A stretch of DNA of 64,000 nt from Brevibacterium epidermidis NBRC 14811 (lineage in GTDB: Bacteria > Actinomycetota > Actinomycetes > Actinomycetales > Brevibacteriaceae). The position numbers and the translations under genes were made by a program. The stretch lies in NCBI RefSeq assembly GCF_001570805.1, contig NZ_BCSJ01000013.1, positions 62,001 through 126,000 of the forward strand, read 5' to 3'. Below the pieces are notes generated by a model, which was given only the letters and a program-made list of their open reading frames with translations, was not told the origin of the DNA and made no database searches. Shown piece by piece: positions 57,105 through 64,000 of the stretch (positions are counted from its first letter, which is position 1; each line of letters opens with the position of its first letter).

Positions 57105-57359
57105 TCAGCGCTTGCCGAAGCCCTTGTAGCGGTCCTTGAACTTCTCCACGCGGCCGGCGGAGTCGAGGATGCGCTGCTTGCCCGTGTAGAACGGGTGCGA
57201 AGCGGACGAGATCTCGACGTCGATCACGGGGTAGGTGTTGCCGTCTTCCCACTCGATGGTCTTGTCGCTCTTAGCGGTGGAGCGGGTGAGGAACTTGGTG
57301 CCGGAAGCCAGATCGTTGAACACGATCGGCGCGTATTCCGGGTGGATGTCCTTCTTCAT
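57105..57359 (-). CDS. rpmE2: 50S ribosomal protein L31 type B
   Basis: An 84-residue L31 of the cysteine-free type B class: [28 protein letters not shown]... and the family end [30 protein letters not shown]. The zinc-binding CxxC pairs of type A are absent. In several bacteria this form replaces zinc-L31 under zinc limitation. Monocistronic, with a strong terminator. Confidence 0.95.
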   Translation of the reverse strand: MKKDIHPEYAPIVFNDLASGTKFLTRSTAKSDKTIEWEDGNTYPVIDVEISSASHPFYTGKQRILDSAGRVEKFKDRYKGFGKR

Positions 57360-57396
57360 TTTCTTAACCTCTGCTGAATTCTTTCAGGCGCCTGAT

Positions 57397-57411
57397 ATGG
57401 GTCCGACCCAT
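57397..57411. promoter_or_regulatory. Palindrome upstream of rpmE2
   Basis: ATGGGTC-C-GACCCAT, a perfect 7-1-7 inverted repeat about 40 bases before the rpmE2 start. It may be an operator or a leader hairpin. Confidence 0.35.
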
Positions 57412-57525
57412 CTGCCAGTGCCCGAATTCGTCTGCTGGACACGCTCCGAACCGTAGGAACCGGACACGGAGCGACAGTCAATTCTAACTGATGGGCCCGG
57501 ACAAAGCGATTCGACACAGATCTCC

Positions 57526-57540
57526 TAAACTGTGGCCATG
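57526..57540 (+). promoter_or_regulatory. Leaderless promoter of the YbaK-like gene
   Basis: TAAACT (57526-57531), 6 bases, ATG at 57538. Confidence 0.6.
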
Positions 57541-58089
57541 AGCACAAAGGAACGCATCTCCACCCAGTTCACACTGCAGCCGGCTGCGGAAGCGCCCGAA
57601 CTCCTCGCAGAAGCTACCGCGAAGGCCCTGCCCACGGTCTCCGGCGATGTCGACGTCTTCGCTATCGATCCGCAGATCGCAGACACCGCGGCTCTCCTCG
57701 GCGCCACTGATCTGCCGCCGGCCACCTCGGCGAACTGCGTCCTCGTCGCTGGTTCACGTGGCGGTGAGGAGCGCATCGCCGCCTGCATGGTGCTCGCGAA
57801 CACCCGCGCCGATGTCAACAAGCGGGTCAAGAAGCTTCTCGACGTCCGCAAGGCCTCGTTCCTCCCGCTCGAACGTGCGGTCAACGAGTCCGGGATGGAG
57901 TACGGCGGGATCGGACCGATCGGACTTCCGGAGAACTACCGGGTGCTCATCGATTCCCGTGTCGCCGCGGCCGACGAGCTCATCATCGGTTCGGGCATCC
58001 GCGGCTCCAAGCTGCTTCTCTCCGGTTCCGCGCTTGCGTCGCTGCCCGGCGCCGAGGTAATCGAAGACTTGGCCAACGACATCGACTGA
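57538..58089 (+). CDS. YbaK/aminoacyl-tRNA deacylase
   Basis: A 183-residue protein of the YbaK/ProX editing superfamily, which hydrolyses mischarged tRNA. The family pattern is clear: NCVLVAGSRGGEERIAACMVLANTRADVNKRVKKLL (with the catalytic-type lysine in the KKLL region), ASFLPLERAVNESGMEYGGIGPIGLPENYRVLIDS and IIGSGIRGSKLLLSGSAL. The exact aminoacyl-tRNA specificity cannot be told. The ATG at 57538 is favoured over a GTG two codons upstream by the promoter spacing. Confidence 0.85.
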   Translation: MSTKERISTQFTLQPAAEAPELLAEATAKALPTVSGDVDVFAIDPQIADTAALLGATDLPPATSANCVLVAGSRGGEERIAACMVLANTRADVNKRVKKLLDVRKASFLPLERAVNESGMEYGGIGPIGLPENYRVLIDSRVAAADELIIGSGIRGSKLLLSGSALASLPGAEVIEDLANDID

Positions 58090-58134
58090 CCGTGTCGCTT
58101 CGTCCAACACCTGCTGTCGGTCAGATGTCGCCCA

Positions 58135-58905
58135 TCAGTTCAGTCCCGCCCGTTCGATGACGAAGTCGATGAGCGGGGCGTAGAGGTTGGGTACGACGTC
58201 GTCATCGAGTGGGATGGTCGCCTCGATCAGTCCCTGCGCCTCGGCGACGAAGAGCGCCGGATCGTTGCAGTCGGCATAGCCGATGGTCCGCAGTCCCCTG
58301 CTCGAGGCGGCTCCGGCCCACCCGTGATCGGCGACGACGAGGTCGGGCGCGGATCCGCCGCGAGCGGCGAAATCGTCAAGCAGTGCATGCATGGGTTCGG
58401 CCAGGTGCGTGTGCGGGCTGCCGCCGTGCAGGTGCCAGGTCCACACGTTGTTGATCTGACGGACGTCGCCGCCGATCTCCGGGACCGGGATGAAGTGGTC
58501 ACGGAAGTCGATGACCGCGCCGGCGGCCTTCGCGGCCTGCGCGATGGCCATGTGCACGGGCAGCAGTCCGGCCGGGTGACCGGTGGCGAAGAGGATTCGG
58601 CCACCTGCCCGCGTGACCTCACCGACCGCCTCGGCGAGTTTCTCCAAAGCGTCGATGCAGGCGTCGGTGGAGATCGTGTCCACCCCTTCGACGAAGTCGG
58701 GGTCGGGCCGCAGACCGCAGCGTTCGACCATGAGCGCGAACACTGAGTCATAGTCCCAGTCGCGGGTGAGTTCGACGCCGAAGTCGAACTGTCGTTCCTG
58801 GGCGAGGAAGCGGTGGATATGGGAGAGGTTGTTCTCCCTGGGTGTGGCGACTTCGCCGGTGATCCTGGCGGCTTCGAGGGCAAGGGCTAGAGTGCTGCGG
58901 TCCAC
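58135..58905 (-). CDS. Putative phosphatase-like actinobacterial protein
   Basis: A 256-residue conserved soluble protein usually annotated only as a phosphatase. Features include GRILFATGHPAGLLPVHMAIAQAAKAAGAVIDFRDHFI, WTWHLHGGSPHTHLAEPMHALL and DLVVADHGWAGAASSRGLRTIGYADCNDPALFVAEAQG. Repeated His and Asp residues in these loops would suit metal binding. I do not recognise a defined catalytic motif. The GTG at 58905 has GAGGAG 5 bases upstream. It converges on the YbaK-like gene. Confidence 0.6.
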   Translation of the reverse strand: MDRSTLALALEAARITGEVATPRENNLSHIHRFLAQERQFDFGVELTRDWDYDSVFALMVERCGLRPDPDFVEGVDTISTDACIDALEKLAEAVGEVTRAGGRILFATGHPAGLLPVHMAIAQAAKAAGAVIDFRDHFIPVPEIGGDVRQINNVWTWHLHGGSPHTHLAEPMHALLDDFAARGGSAPDLVVADHGWAGAASSRGLRTIGYADCNDPALFVAEAQGLIEATIPLDDDVVPNLYAPLIDFVIERAGLN

Positions 58906-59020
58906 TGATCTCCTCATTCGGGGCTGTCAGAGCCGGGTTCGGCTCGACTCAACTCTATCCACCCGAGGTGAACGTCTCTCCACCAGAGGTGAACGCGGAG
59001 GGAATCGCCGCTGGTGGGCG

Positions 59021-59950
59021 TCACCCTTCCTGCAGGGCGAAGCAGGTGACCGCCGAGGCGGCTGCGACGTTGAGGGAATCGACTCCCCCACTCATCGGGA
59101 TCATCACGGTCGAATCGCAGGCGGCGATCGTCGATCGCTTCAGACCGTCGCCCTCCGTGCCGAAGACGACAGCGGTGCGTTCGGGTGCGGTGGCGGCGAA
59201 CTCGCGCAGGCTCACCGAATCATCATCGAGTGCCAGTGCCGCCACATGGAATCCGGCATTCTGGAGCTCGGCGATCCCGGCGGGCCATGACTCGATACGC
59301 GTCCACGGCACTTGGAACACTGTGCCCATGGACACGCGGATCGACCGGCGATAGAGCGGATCGGCGCAACGCGGTGTCACGAGCACGGCATCGGCGCCGA
59401 ACGCGGCGGCGGAACGGAAGATCGCGCCGACATTCGTATGGTCGACGATGTCTTCGATGACAACGATGCGTCGCGCATCCTCGACCAAGGTTGCGACCGG
59501 GGCAAGGGCGGGTCGGCCCATTGCTGCTAGGGCGCCTCGGTGGAGGTGGAACCCGGTCAGTGTTTCGACGGCGGCGTCTGTGCCGATGAAGATCGGCACA
59601 TCGCTCTTAGAAATGATGTCGGCTAAGTCGAACAGCCATTTCGGGCTGGTCAGGAACGACCGGGGAGACAGACCGGCCGCGTGAACGCGGCGGATGATCT
59701 TCGATGATTCGGCAATGAACAGTCCTTCGGCGGGTTCCCGGACGCTGCGCAGGGCGACATCCGTCAGCTGCGTATAGTCGCGCATGCCTTCGAGGCGCCC
59801 ATCCAGGCCGTCACTCGAACCGCCCCCTGCCTTCCCGGCTGCCAGGTCCGCTTCGTCGAAGAAGCGCAGACGCTCGACGGCGATCCCAAGTTCAGCGGAC
59901 CTGGCGATGACCTGCTGACGGGTCAGGGGCGCCTTGGCCGGAGTATTCAC
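59021..59950 (-). CDS. TrmH/SpoU family RNA 2'-O-methyltransferase
   Basis: A 309-residue SPOUT enzyme. An N-terminal substrate-binding region is followed by the knotted methyltransferase core with IVVIEDIVDHTNVGAIFRSAAAFGADAVLVTPRC (motif 1), VVFGTEGDGL (motif 2) and VMIPMSGGVDSLNVAAASAVTCF (motif 3). It 2'-O-methylates rRNA or tRNA. The GTG at 59950 is 13 bases after the permease stop, so the two genes form an operon; a longer reading lies within the permease gene. Weak ribosome site. Confidence 0.87.
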   Translation of the reverse strand: MNTPAKAPLTRQQVIARSAELGIAVERLRFFDEADLAAGKAGGGSSDGLDGRLEGMRDYTQLTDVALRSVREPAEGLFIAESSKIIRRVHAAGLSPRSFLTSPKWLFDLADIISKSDVPIFIGTDAAVETLTGFHLHRGALAAMGRPALAPVATLVEDARRIVVIEDIVDHTNVGAIFRSAAAFGADAVLVTPRCADPLYRRSIRVSMGTVFQVPWTRIESWPAGIAELQNAGFHVAALALDDDSVSLREFAATAPERTAVVFGTEGDGLKRSTIAACDSTVMIPMSGGVDSLNVAAASAVTCFALQEG

Positions 59951-59963
59951 AGCGCAGTTCCGT

Positions 59964-60800
59964 TCACAGTGTGAGGATCCTCCAGATCGCGACGAGACCG
60001 AGGACGACGATGACGGCGCGCAGCAGCACCGGCGAGAACTTCCGACCGACACGGGCACCGAAGTACCCGCCGATCATGGAGCCGATGGCGATGCAGACCA
60101 CGGCGATCCAGTTGATCCGGTCGTGACCGACGATGATGTACGTGCTCGCCGAGACCGTATTGACGACGAGGACGAGGACGTTCTTCAGCCCGTTGAGCCG
60201 CTGCAGATCATCGGGCAGCAGCAGACCGAGAAGAGCGATGAGGATGATGCCCTGGGCCGCGGCGAAGTAGCCGCCGTAGATCGCGGTGAGGAACACGACG
60301 ATGAGCACGGCGATGTACCGACCGGTGGACAGGCGGTCCCCCACCGAGGCAGCCCGATGTTCGACGCCGGCGGCCTCGGCCCGGCGCAGTGACCGGTTCT
60401 TCAGATAGCGCGAAAGATACGGCTGTCCCACGACCATGATCAGAGCCACGACGAGGAGAACGGGCACGATCGTCTCGAAGGCGTCCTCGGGCAGGTGCAG
60501 GAGCAGATACGCCCCGGTCAGCGACCCGAGCAGAGAGGCGGGAACGAATCCGAGAATTCTCTTCCACTGCCCCCGCAGTTCTTCGCGATAACCGAGCGAG
60601 GAGGCGATGTTGCCGGGGATGAGACCGACAGCGTTGCTCATCGTCGACACGACCGGCGGCACTCCGAAGGCGACGAGCGCCGGGAAGGTGATGAGGGTTC
60701 CGGAACCGACGACGGCGTTGATTCCGCCCGCCGCGATTCCGGCGACGATGACGAGGCCGATCTGCCACGGTTCGAGGCTCAGGTTCGCCAGGAACTCCAT
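59964..60800 (-). CDS. TSUP (TauE/SafE) family permease
   Basis: A 278-residue membrane protein with about eight helices in two repeats. It has AGIAAGGINAVVGSGTLITFPALVAFGVPPVVSTMSNAVGLIPGN near the N-terminus and AIYGGYFAAAQGIILIALLGLL...LNGLKNVL in the second half, diagnostic of the family. Members export sulfonates, sulfite or other organic anions; the substrate is unknown. It follows the ABC ATPase gene by 2 bases. Confidence 0.88.
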   Translation of the reverse strand: MEFLANLSLEPWQIGLVIVAGIAAGGINAVVGSGTLITFPALVAFGVPPVVSTMSNAVGLIPGNIASSLGYREELRGQWKRILGFVPASLLGSLTGAYLLLHLPEDAFETIVPVLLVVALIMVVGQPYLSRYLKNRSLRRAEAAGVEHRAASVGDRLSTGRYIAVLIVVFLTAIYGGYFAAAQGIILIALLGLLLPDDLQRLNGLKNVLVLVVNTVSASTYIIVGHDRINWIAVVCIAIGSMIGGYFGARVGRKFSPVLLRAVIVVLGLVAIWRILTL

Positions 60801-60802
60801 GC

Positions 60803-61588
60803 TCAGAGGGCGGAACGTGCGTGGTAGCGCTGGCCGTCCCGGGTGAGCTTGACGTCGAGGCCGAAGGTCGCCGCGAGATTCTCAGCCGTCAGGGTCTCCT
60901 CGATCGGACCGGCGGCCAGATCGGTGCCCTCCGACAGCAGCAGCACGTGCGTGATGCCCTCGGGAATCTCCTCGACGTGGTGGGTGACCATGATCGTGGC
61001 CGGCGCCCACTTCGACGACAAGATCTCCGAGAGCGCACCGAGCAGCTCCTCGCGCCCTCCGAAGTCGAGTCCGGATGCCGGCTCGTCGAGCAGCAGCAGC
61101 TCCGGGTCGGTCATGAGTGCACGCGCGATCTGCACCCGCTTGCGCTCGCCCTCGGACAGGGTGCCGAAGGTACGATCGGCCAGATGCGTGATGTGGAACG
61201 CGGCCAGCAGGTCGCGGGCGCGTTCGATGTCGTCCTGTTCGTACTCCTCAACCCAGCGTCCGGTGACGCCGTACGCGGCGGTGAGCACGGTGTCGAGCAC
61301 CGCTTCAGAACTCGGAATGCGATTGGCCAGAATCGTCGAGGCATAGCCGATGCGCGGACGCAGTTCGAACACGTCGACGCGCCCGAGCTGCTCCTCGAGG
61401 ATGTTGACCGTACCCGTCGTCGGATGCATGCGACCGGCCGCCAGTTCGAGCAGGGTCGTCTTGCCCGCACCATTGGGTCCGAGCACCGCCCAGTGCTCGC
61501 CTTCGGCGACGGTCAGGGAGAAATCGTCGAGGAGGAAATTGGTCCCCCGGCGCACGGACACAGAATCCAGATTCAGGACTTCACTCAT
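60803..61588 (-). CDS. ABC transporter-type ATPase (ModF/YlmA-like)
   Basis: A 261-residue soluble ABC ATPase: Walker A GPNGAGKTTLLELAAG, Q-loop region, signature LSEGERKRVQIARAL, Walker B LLLLDEPASGLD and switch MVTHHVEEIPEG. There is no cognate ABC membrane subunit next to it; the TSUP permease is a different class. It belongs to the stand-alone YlmA/ModF-like group, whose function is not settled. TAGAGT lies 8 bases before the ATG. Confidence 0.85.
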   Translation of the reverse strand: MSEVLNLDSVSVRRGTNFLLDDFSLTVAEGEHWAVLGPNGAGKTTLLELAAGRMHPTTGTVNILEEQLGRVDVFELRPRIGYASTILANRIPSSEAVLDTVLTAAYGVTGRWVEEYEQDDIERARDLLAAFHITHLADRTFGTLSEGERKRVQIARALMTDPELLLLDEPASGLDFGGREELLGALSEILSSKWAPATIMVTHHVEEIPEGITHVLLLSEGTDLAAGPIEETLTAENLAATFGLDVKLTRDGQRYHARSAL

Positions 61589-61602
61589 ATCCTCAGACTC
61601 TA
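61586..61602 (-). promoter_or_regulatory. Near-leaderless promoter of the ABC-TSUP-TrmH operon
   Basis: TAGAGT (minus strand 61602-61597), 8 bases, ATG at 61588; GAGGAT between could also act as a ribosome site. Confidence 0.4.
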
Positions 61603-61618
61603 TCGCAGACGAGCCGTC

Positions 61619-61635
61619 TATCCTGGTTCGACATG
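61619..61635 (+). promoter_or_regulatory. Near-leaderless promoter of the 244-aa gene
   Basis: TATCCT (61619-61624), 8 bases, ATG at 61633. Confidence 0.4.
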
Positions 61636-62367
61636 GACCTCACGACCGACTCACTGCTGCTGACACTCGCGCTCAACCACCGTCTGCGCTCGACCCTCGC
61701 CCCTGACGAGGTCACCTCTGCGTTCCTCGACGATGATCGTGATGTTCCTCTCATCGTCTCCGATGAGGTGTTCGGCTCGTCCGTGCCCACCGGTCTGCTG
61801 CTCTTCGCAGCCGTAGCGGCTGCCGCCGGAATCACTCATGCGCGCTTGGCGCTCCACCACCCGTCGCTGCCGCACACCACTCCCCCGGTCGATCGCACCG
61901 CCCGGACGAAGGTCGGCCGCCACAGCGCCCCCGTCGTCCTTCACCGCGGCGACGAACAGGCGGCGATCGCCCTCATCGGAGCCGAAGCGAACGTGGAGAT
62001 CCTCGCCTGCCAACCCACGGTCTTCCGCCCAGTCACGGTCGGCTCCGCGCCCGAGGCGCTGCGGCGTCTTCGGCTGCTGGTGATGGAGGGACTCAATCTC
62101 ATCGAGACCATCGAGGTCCCCGAGGAATGGCGACAGGGGCCGTGGCGCGATTGGCAGGAGGAGCTGTCGACGATGCATCCGATCTCCCGGCTCATCCCCA
62201 CTGAGGCGGATTCCCGGGCGATCTACGCCGCCCTCGATATCCACCACCGAATGGCCAGCGTGCTGGCCCCGGCCACGGTTGCCCCGCCCCAGTTCGGTGC
62301 GCTGCTGTCTCAGCTGCACCCCGCGGCCGCGGACTACATCATGGCTGTGGCTACGATGAAGGGGTGA
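61633..62367 (+). CDS. Hypothetical protein upstream of serB, 244 aa
   Basis: A soluble protein without a recognised family. Residues 1-30 are helical, 40-75 include an Ala-rich hydrophobic stretch (PTGLLLFAAVAAAAGITHARLAL) that could be a buried helix rather than a membrane segment, and 125-180 contain EALRRLRLLVMEGLNLIETIEVPEEWRQGPW. Its stop overlaps the serB start (GTGA), so the two are coupled. It could be a conserved partner of serine metabolism, but nothing in the sequence shows it. Confidence 0.6.
   Translation: MDLTTDSLLLTLALNHRLRSTLAPDEVTSAFLDDDRDVPLIVSDEVFGSSVPTGLLLFAAVAAAAGITHARLALHHPSLPHTTPPVDRTARTKVGRHSAPVVLHRGDEQAAIALIGAEANVEILACQPTVFRPVTVGSAPEALRRLRLLVMEGLNLIETIEVPEEWRQGPWRDWQEELSTMHPISRLIPTEADSRAIYAALDIHHRMASVLAPATVAPPQFGALLSQLHPAAADYIMAVATMKG
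62352..62366 (+). promoter_or_regulatory. Leaderless internal promoter of serB
   Basis: TACGAT (62352-62357), 6 bases, GTG at 62364, placed inside the end of the upstream gene. Confidence 0.45.
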
Positions 62368-63041
62368 ATGAGACGCCCCAGGCCAACGCCTCCCAGATCC
62401 CCGTCCAGCTGCTCGTCATGGACGTCGATTCGACGTTCATCAACGAGGAGGTCATCGACCTCATCGCCGCCCACGCCGGAGTCGGAGACCAGGTCGCCGA
62501 CATCACCGAACGCGCCATGGCCGGCGAGCTCGACTTCGCCGAATCCCTGGCCGAACGTGTCGCTCTGCTGACCGGTCTGCCGGAGACCGTCCTCGATGAA
62601 GTGCGTGAGCAGATCACCCTCACCGAGGGGGCCGCTGACCTGGTCGCGGCCGTGCACTCCTCCGGTGGCCAGGTGGCCTTGGTCTCGGGCGGCTTCACCG
62701 CCATCATCGCTCCCGTGGCCGCACGGTTGGGCATCACCGACGTCTTCGCCAACGGTCTCGAGATCACCGATGGGCAACTGACCGGACGGACGGATGGACG
62801 CGTCATCGACCCGAGTGCCAAGGCAGAGATCTTCGAAGATCTACTGGCCTCCGGAGGATACGACCGGGCCGCCTCGGTGGCGATCGGAGACGGCGCCAAC
62901 GACATCGGCATGATCGAGGCTGCCGGTCTCGGAGTCGCCTTCTGCGCGAAGCCGGCTCTCGTCGCCGCAGCGGATGCATCCGTGGAATCGCGTGACCTGC
63001 GAGCCGTGATCGACCTCGTGGCTGCCCGCGCGGACGGGTGA
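62364..63041 (+). CDS. serB: Phosphoserine phosphatase SerB
   Basis: A 225-residue HAD phosphatase catalysing the last step of serine synthesis. Motif I is MDVDSTFINEEVIDLIAAHAG (the nucleophile Asp, with Val for the usual Met), motif II ALVSGGFTAII with the catalytic Ser, and motif IV AIGDGANDIGMIEAAGLGVAFCAKP. The N-terminal ACT domain of some SerB proteins is absent. It starts with a GTG that overlaps the previous stop. Confidence 0.92.
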   Translation: MNETPQANASQIPVQLLVMDVDSTFINEEVIDLIAAHAGVGDQVADITERAMAGELDFAESLAERVALLTGLPETVLDEVREQITLTEGAADLVAAVHSSGGQVALVSGGFTAIIAPVAARLGITDVFANGLEITDGQLTGRTDGRVIDPSAKAEIFEDLLASGGYDRAASVAIGDGANDIGMIEAAGLGVAFCAKPALVAAADASVESRDLRAVIDLVAARADG

Positions 63042-63060
63042 GCGACTGCTCTGACTGAAC

Positions 63061-63103
63061 ACGACTGTGGCCCTGACGATTGATTCGTCAGGGCCACAGT
63101 CGT
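63061..63103. terminator. Bidirectional terminator between serB and sixA
   Basis: A 19-bp perfect stem (63061-63079 with 63085-63103) around TTGAT, between convergent genes. Confidence 0.8.
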
Positions 63104-63129
63104 TGGCTTCAGCGGTGCTCGATGAGGTC

Positions 63130-63636
63130 TCAGACCCCGTGGAACACCCGGATCTGCGGGGCCGGGTACTGTCCCGGCTCCACGTCCCAGCTCTCGAGGT
63201 CGAACACCGCGATCGACGAGGGACGGAACGCGTCGGGAACCCCGCCTTCCGGGTTGAGGTGGCCGACCACCTCGGAGACGGTCGGCTGGTGGCCCACGAT
63301 GTACGCGCACTGCGCATCCGCAGGGATCGAATTGATCGCATCCAGCCAGTCGTCGACGGATCCGGCGTAGAGCGAGGGGTCCTCGCGCAGGGTCAGTTCA
63401 CCCGGTTCGTCGAGGGTTCCTCCGTGCGCACGGTTGACCGCCTCGACGACGGCCTGTCCGGTCTGCACGGTGCGCCGGGCCGCCGAGGCGATGGCCACAT
63501 CGGGTGACCAGCGCTCGGCGATCTCGGCTCCGGCTTCGACCGCCTGAGCCAGACCCTTCGAGTTCAGGGACCGTTCGAAGTCGGTGGGACCGTCCGGTTC
63601 CGCCTTCGCGTGGCGGGCGAGGATGAGCACAGGCAT
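63130..63636 (-). CDS. sixA: SixA-type histidine phosphatase
   Basis: A 168-residue phosphohistidine phosphatase-like protein. The nucleophile is in LILARHAKAEP, the arginine in ASAARRTVQTGQ and the second histidine in YIVGHQPTVSEVVGHL. SixA in E. coli dephosphorylates a histidine phosphotransfer protein; the target here is unknown. The ATG at 63636 follows the fabI stop by 8 bases, so it is co-transcribed with fabI. Confidence 0.88.
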   Translation of the reverse strand: MPVLILARHAKAEPDGPTDFERSLNSKGLAQAVEAGAEIAERWSPDVAIASAARRTVQTGQAVVEAVNRAHGGTLDEPGELTLREDPSLYAGSVDDWLDAINSIPADAQCAYIVGHQPTVSEVVGHLNPEGGVPDAFRPSSIAVFDLESWDVEPGQYPAPQIRVFHGV

Positions 63637-63644
63637 GAGCTGTC

Positions 63645-64000
63645 TCAGGCTCCGGTGGAGTGGAATCCGCCGTCGACGTGGATCATCTCGCCGGTGGTGG
63701 CGGGGAACCAGTCGGAGAGCAGGGCGACGATGGCCTTGCCGGCAGGGGTGGTGTCCTTCTGGTCCCAGCCCAGGGGTGCGCGGTCGCCCCACATGTCTTC
63801 GAGGGTCTCGAAGCCGGGGATGGAGGTCGCGGCGGTGGTCTTCAGCGGTCCGGCCGAGACGAGGTTGACGCGCACACCGTCTTCGCCGACGTACTTGGCG
63901 AGGTAGCGGGCGGTCGACTCGAAGGCGGCCTTGGCCACACCCATCCAGTCGTAGACCGGCCAGGAGATGGTCGCGTCGAAGGTCAGCCCGACGATGCCTG
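63645..64000 (-). CDS. fabI: Enoyl-ACP reductase FabI/InhA, C-terminal part
   Basis: The last 117 codons of an NADH-dependent enoyl-ACP reductase; the gene continues beyond the right edge. The catalytic Tyr and Lys are visible in VYDWMGVAKAAFEST, followed by GVRVNLVSAGPLKTTAATSIPGFE, APLGWDQKDTTPAGKAIVALLSDWFPATTGEMIHVDGG, which closely parallels mycobacterial InhA. It reduces trans-2-enoyl-ACP in fatty-acid synthesis. sixA is directly downstream. Confidence 0.9.
   Translation of the reverse strand, partial: GIVGLTFDATISWPVYDWMGVAKAAFESTARYLAKYVGEDGVRVNLVSAGPLKTTAATSIPGFETLEDMWGDRAPLGWDQKDTTPAGKAIVALLSDWFPATTGEMIHVDGGFHSTGA

Noticed and set aside
57360..57400. Zur box before rpmE2
   Set aside because: CTGAA-N4-TTCAG is present but does not match the actinobacterial Zur consensus well enough.
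1..64000. CRISPR arrays, IS elements, prophage or attachment sites
   Set aside because: No regularly spaced repeats, transposase, integrase or phage structural genes were found on either strand.

Overview
The window looks like chromosome from a high-GC actinobacterium. The evidence is a complete Pup-proteasome locus, the mycothiol ligase MshC, RbpA, an InhA-type FabI, an actinobacterial imuA'-imuB-dnaE2 cassette and a very high share of apparently leaderless genes. Gene content fits Micrococcales, perhaps a Brevibacterium-like organism, but the genus is an inference. There is no prophage, IS element or CRISPR array. The only mobile-looking item is a DUF222/HNH protein.

Layout. 1-5.1 kb: start of an amine oxidase, an RlpA-like cell-wall protein, a glycerophosphodiesterase, rbpA behind a SigR/SigH-type promoter, a polyprenol-phosphate mannose synthase and a degenerate amidohydrolase. 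5.2-27 kb: the proteasome and protein-export neighbourhood. It holds a 5'-3' exonuclease fused to a DnaQ-like exonuclease, secA2, helY, tatC, tatA, pafC, pafB, DUF3866, two FKBP isomerases, pafA-prcA-prcB-pup-dop, mpa, trmI and an S2P protease. 27-38 kb: a RecB-like nuclease, a HAD phosphatase, a PAC2 protein, mshC and a conserved set of poorly understood actinobacterial families (SCO1664-type kinase, zinc-ribbon DUF3090, a small acidic protein, a catalytically dead aldo/keto reductase, uppP, a histidine phosphatase, DUF5703), then a DMT exporter, an M20 peptidase and tRNA-Leu(GAG). 38-44 kb: a divergent fatty-acid oxidation locus (MaoC, FabG4, thiolase against TetR and an acyl-CoA oxidase-like enzyme) around one palindromic operator. 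44-47 kb: metY-metX. 47-53 kb: the SOS mutasome imuA'-imuB-dnaE2 behind a LexA box. 53-64 kb: DUF222/HNH, a methyltransferase, trmL, pdxK, rpmE2, a YbaK editing protein, a TrmH methyltransferase, a TSUP permease, an ABC ATPase, serB, sixA and the end of fabI.

How the parts fit. Two DNA-damage circuits meet here. The pafB-pafC genes encode the WYL activator, and two nuclease genes in the same window (the exonuclease fusion and the RecB-like gene) carry promoters that closely match the RecA-independent PafBC motif. The translesion cassette carries a LexA-type operator instead. Twenty-two genes have a TAnnnT-like -10 hexamer ending 6-8 bases before the start codon, so leaderless translation appears to be a dominant expression mode. 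Less expected features are a 16-bp palindrome that recurs inside two genes as the in-frame peptide VPAGT and near a third gene, an Mpa ATPase without the C-terminal GQYL docking tail, and a 25-bp perfect inverted repeat downstream of rbpA.
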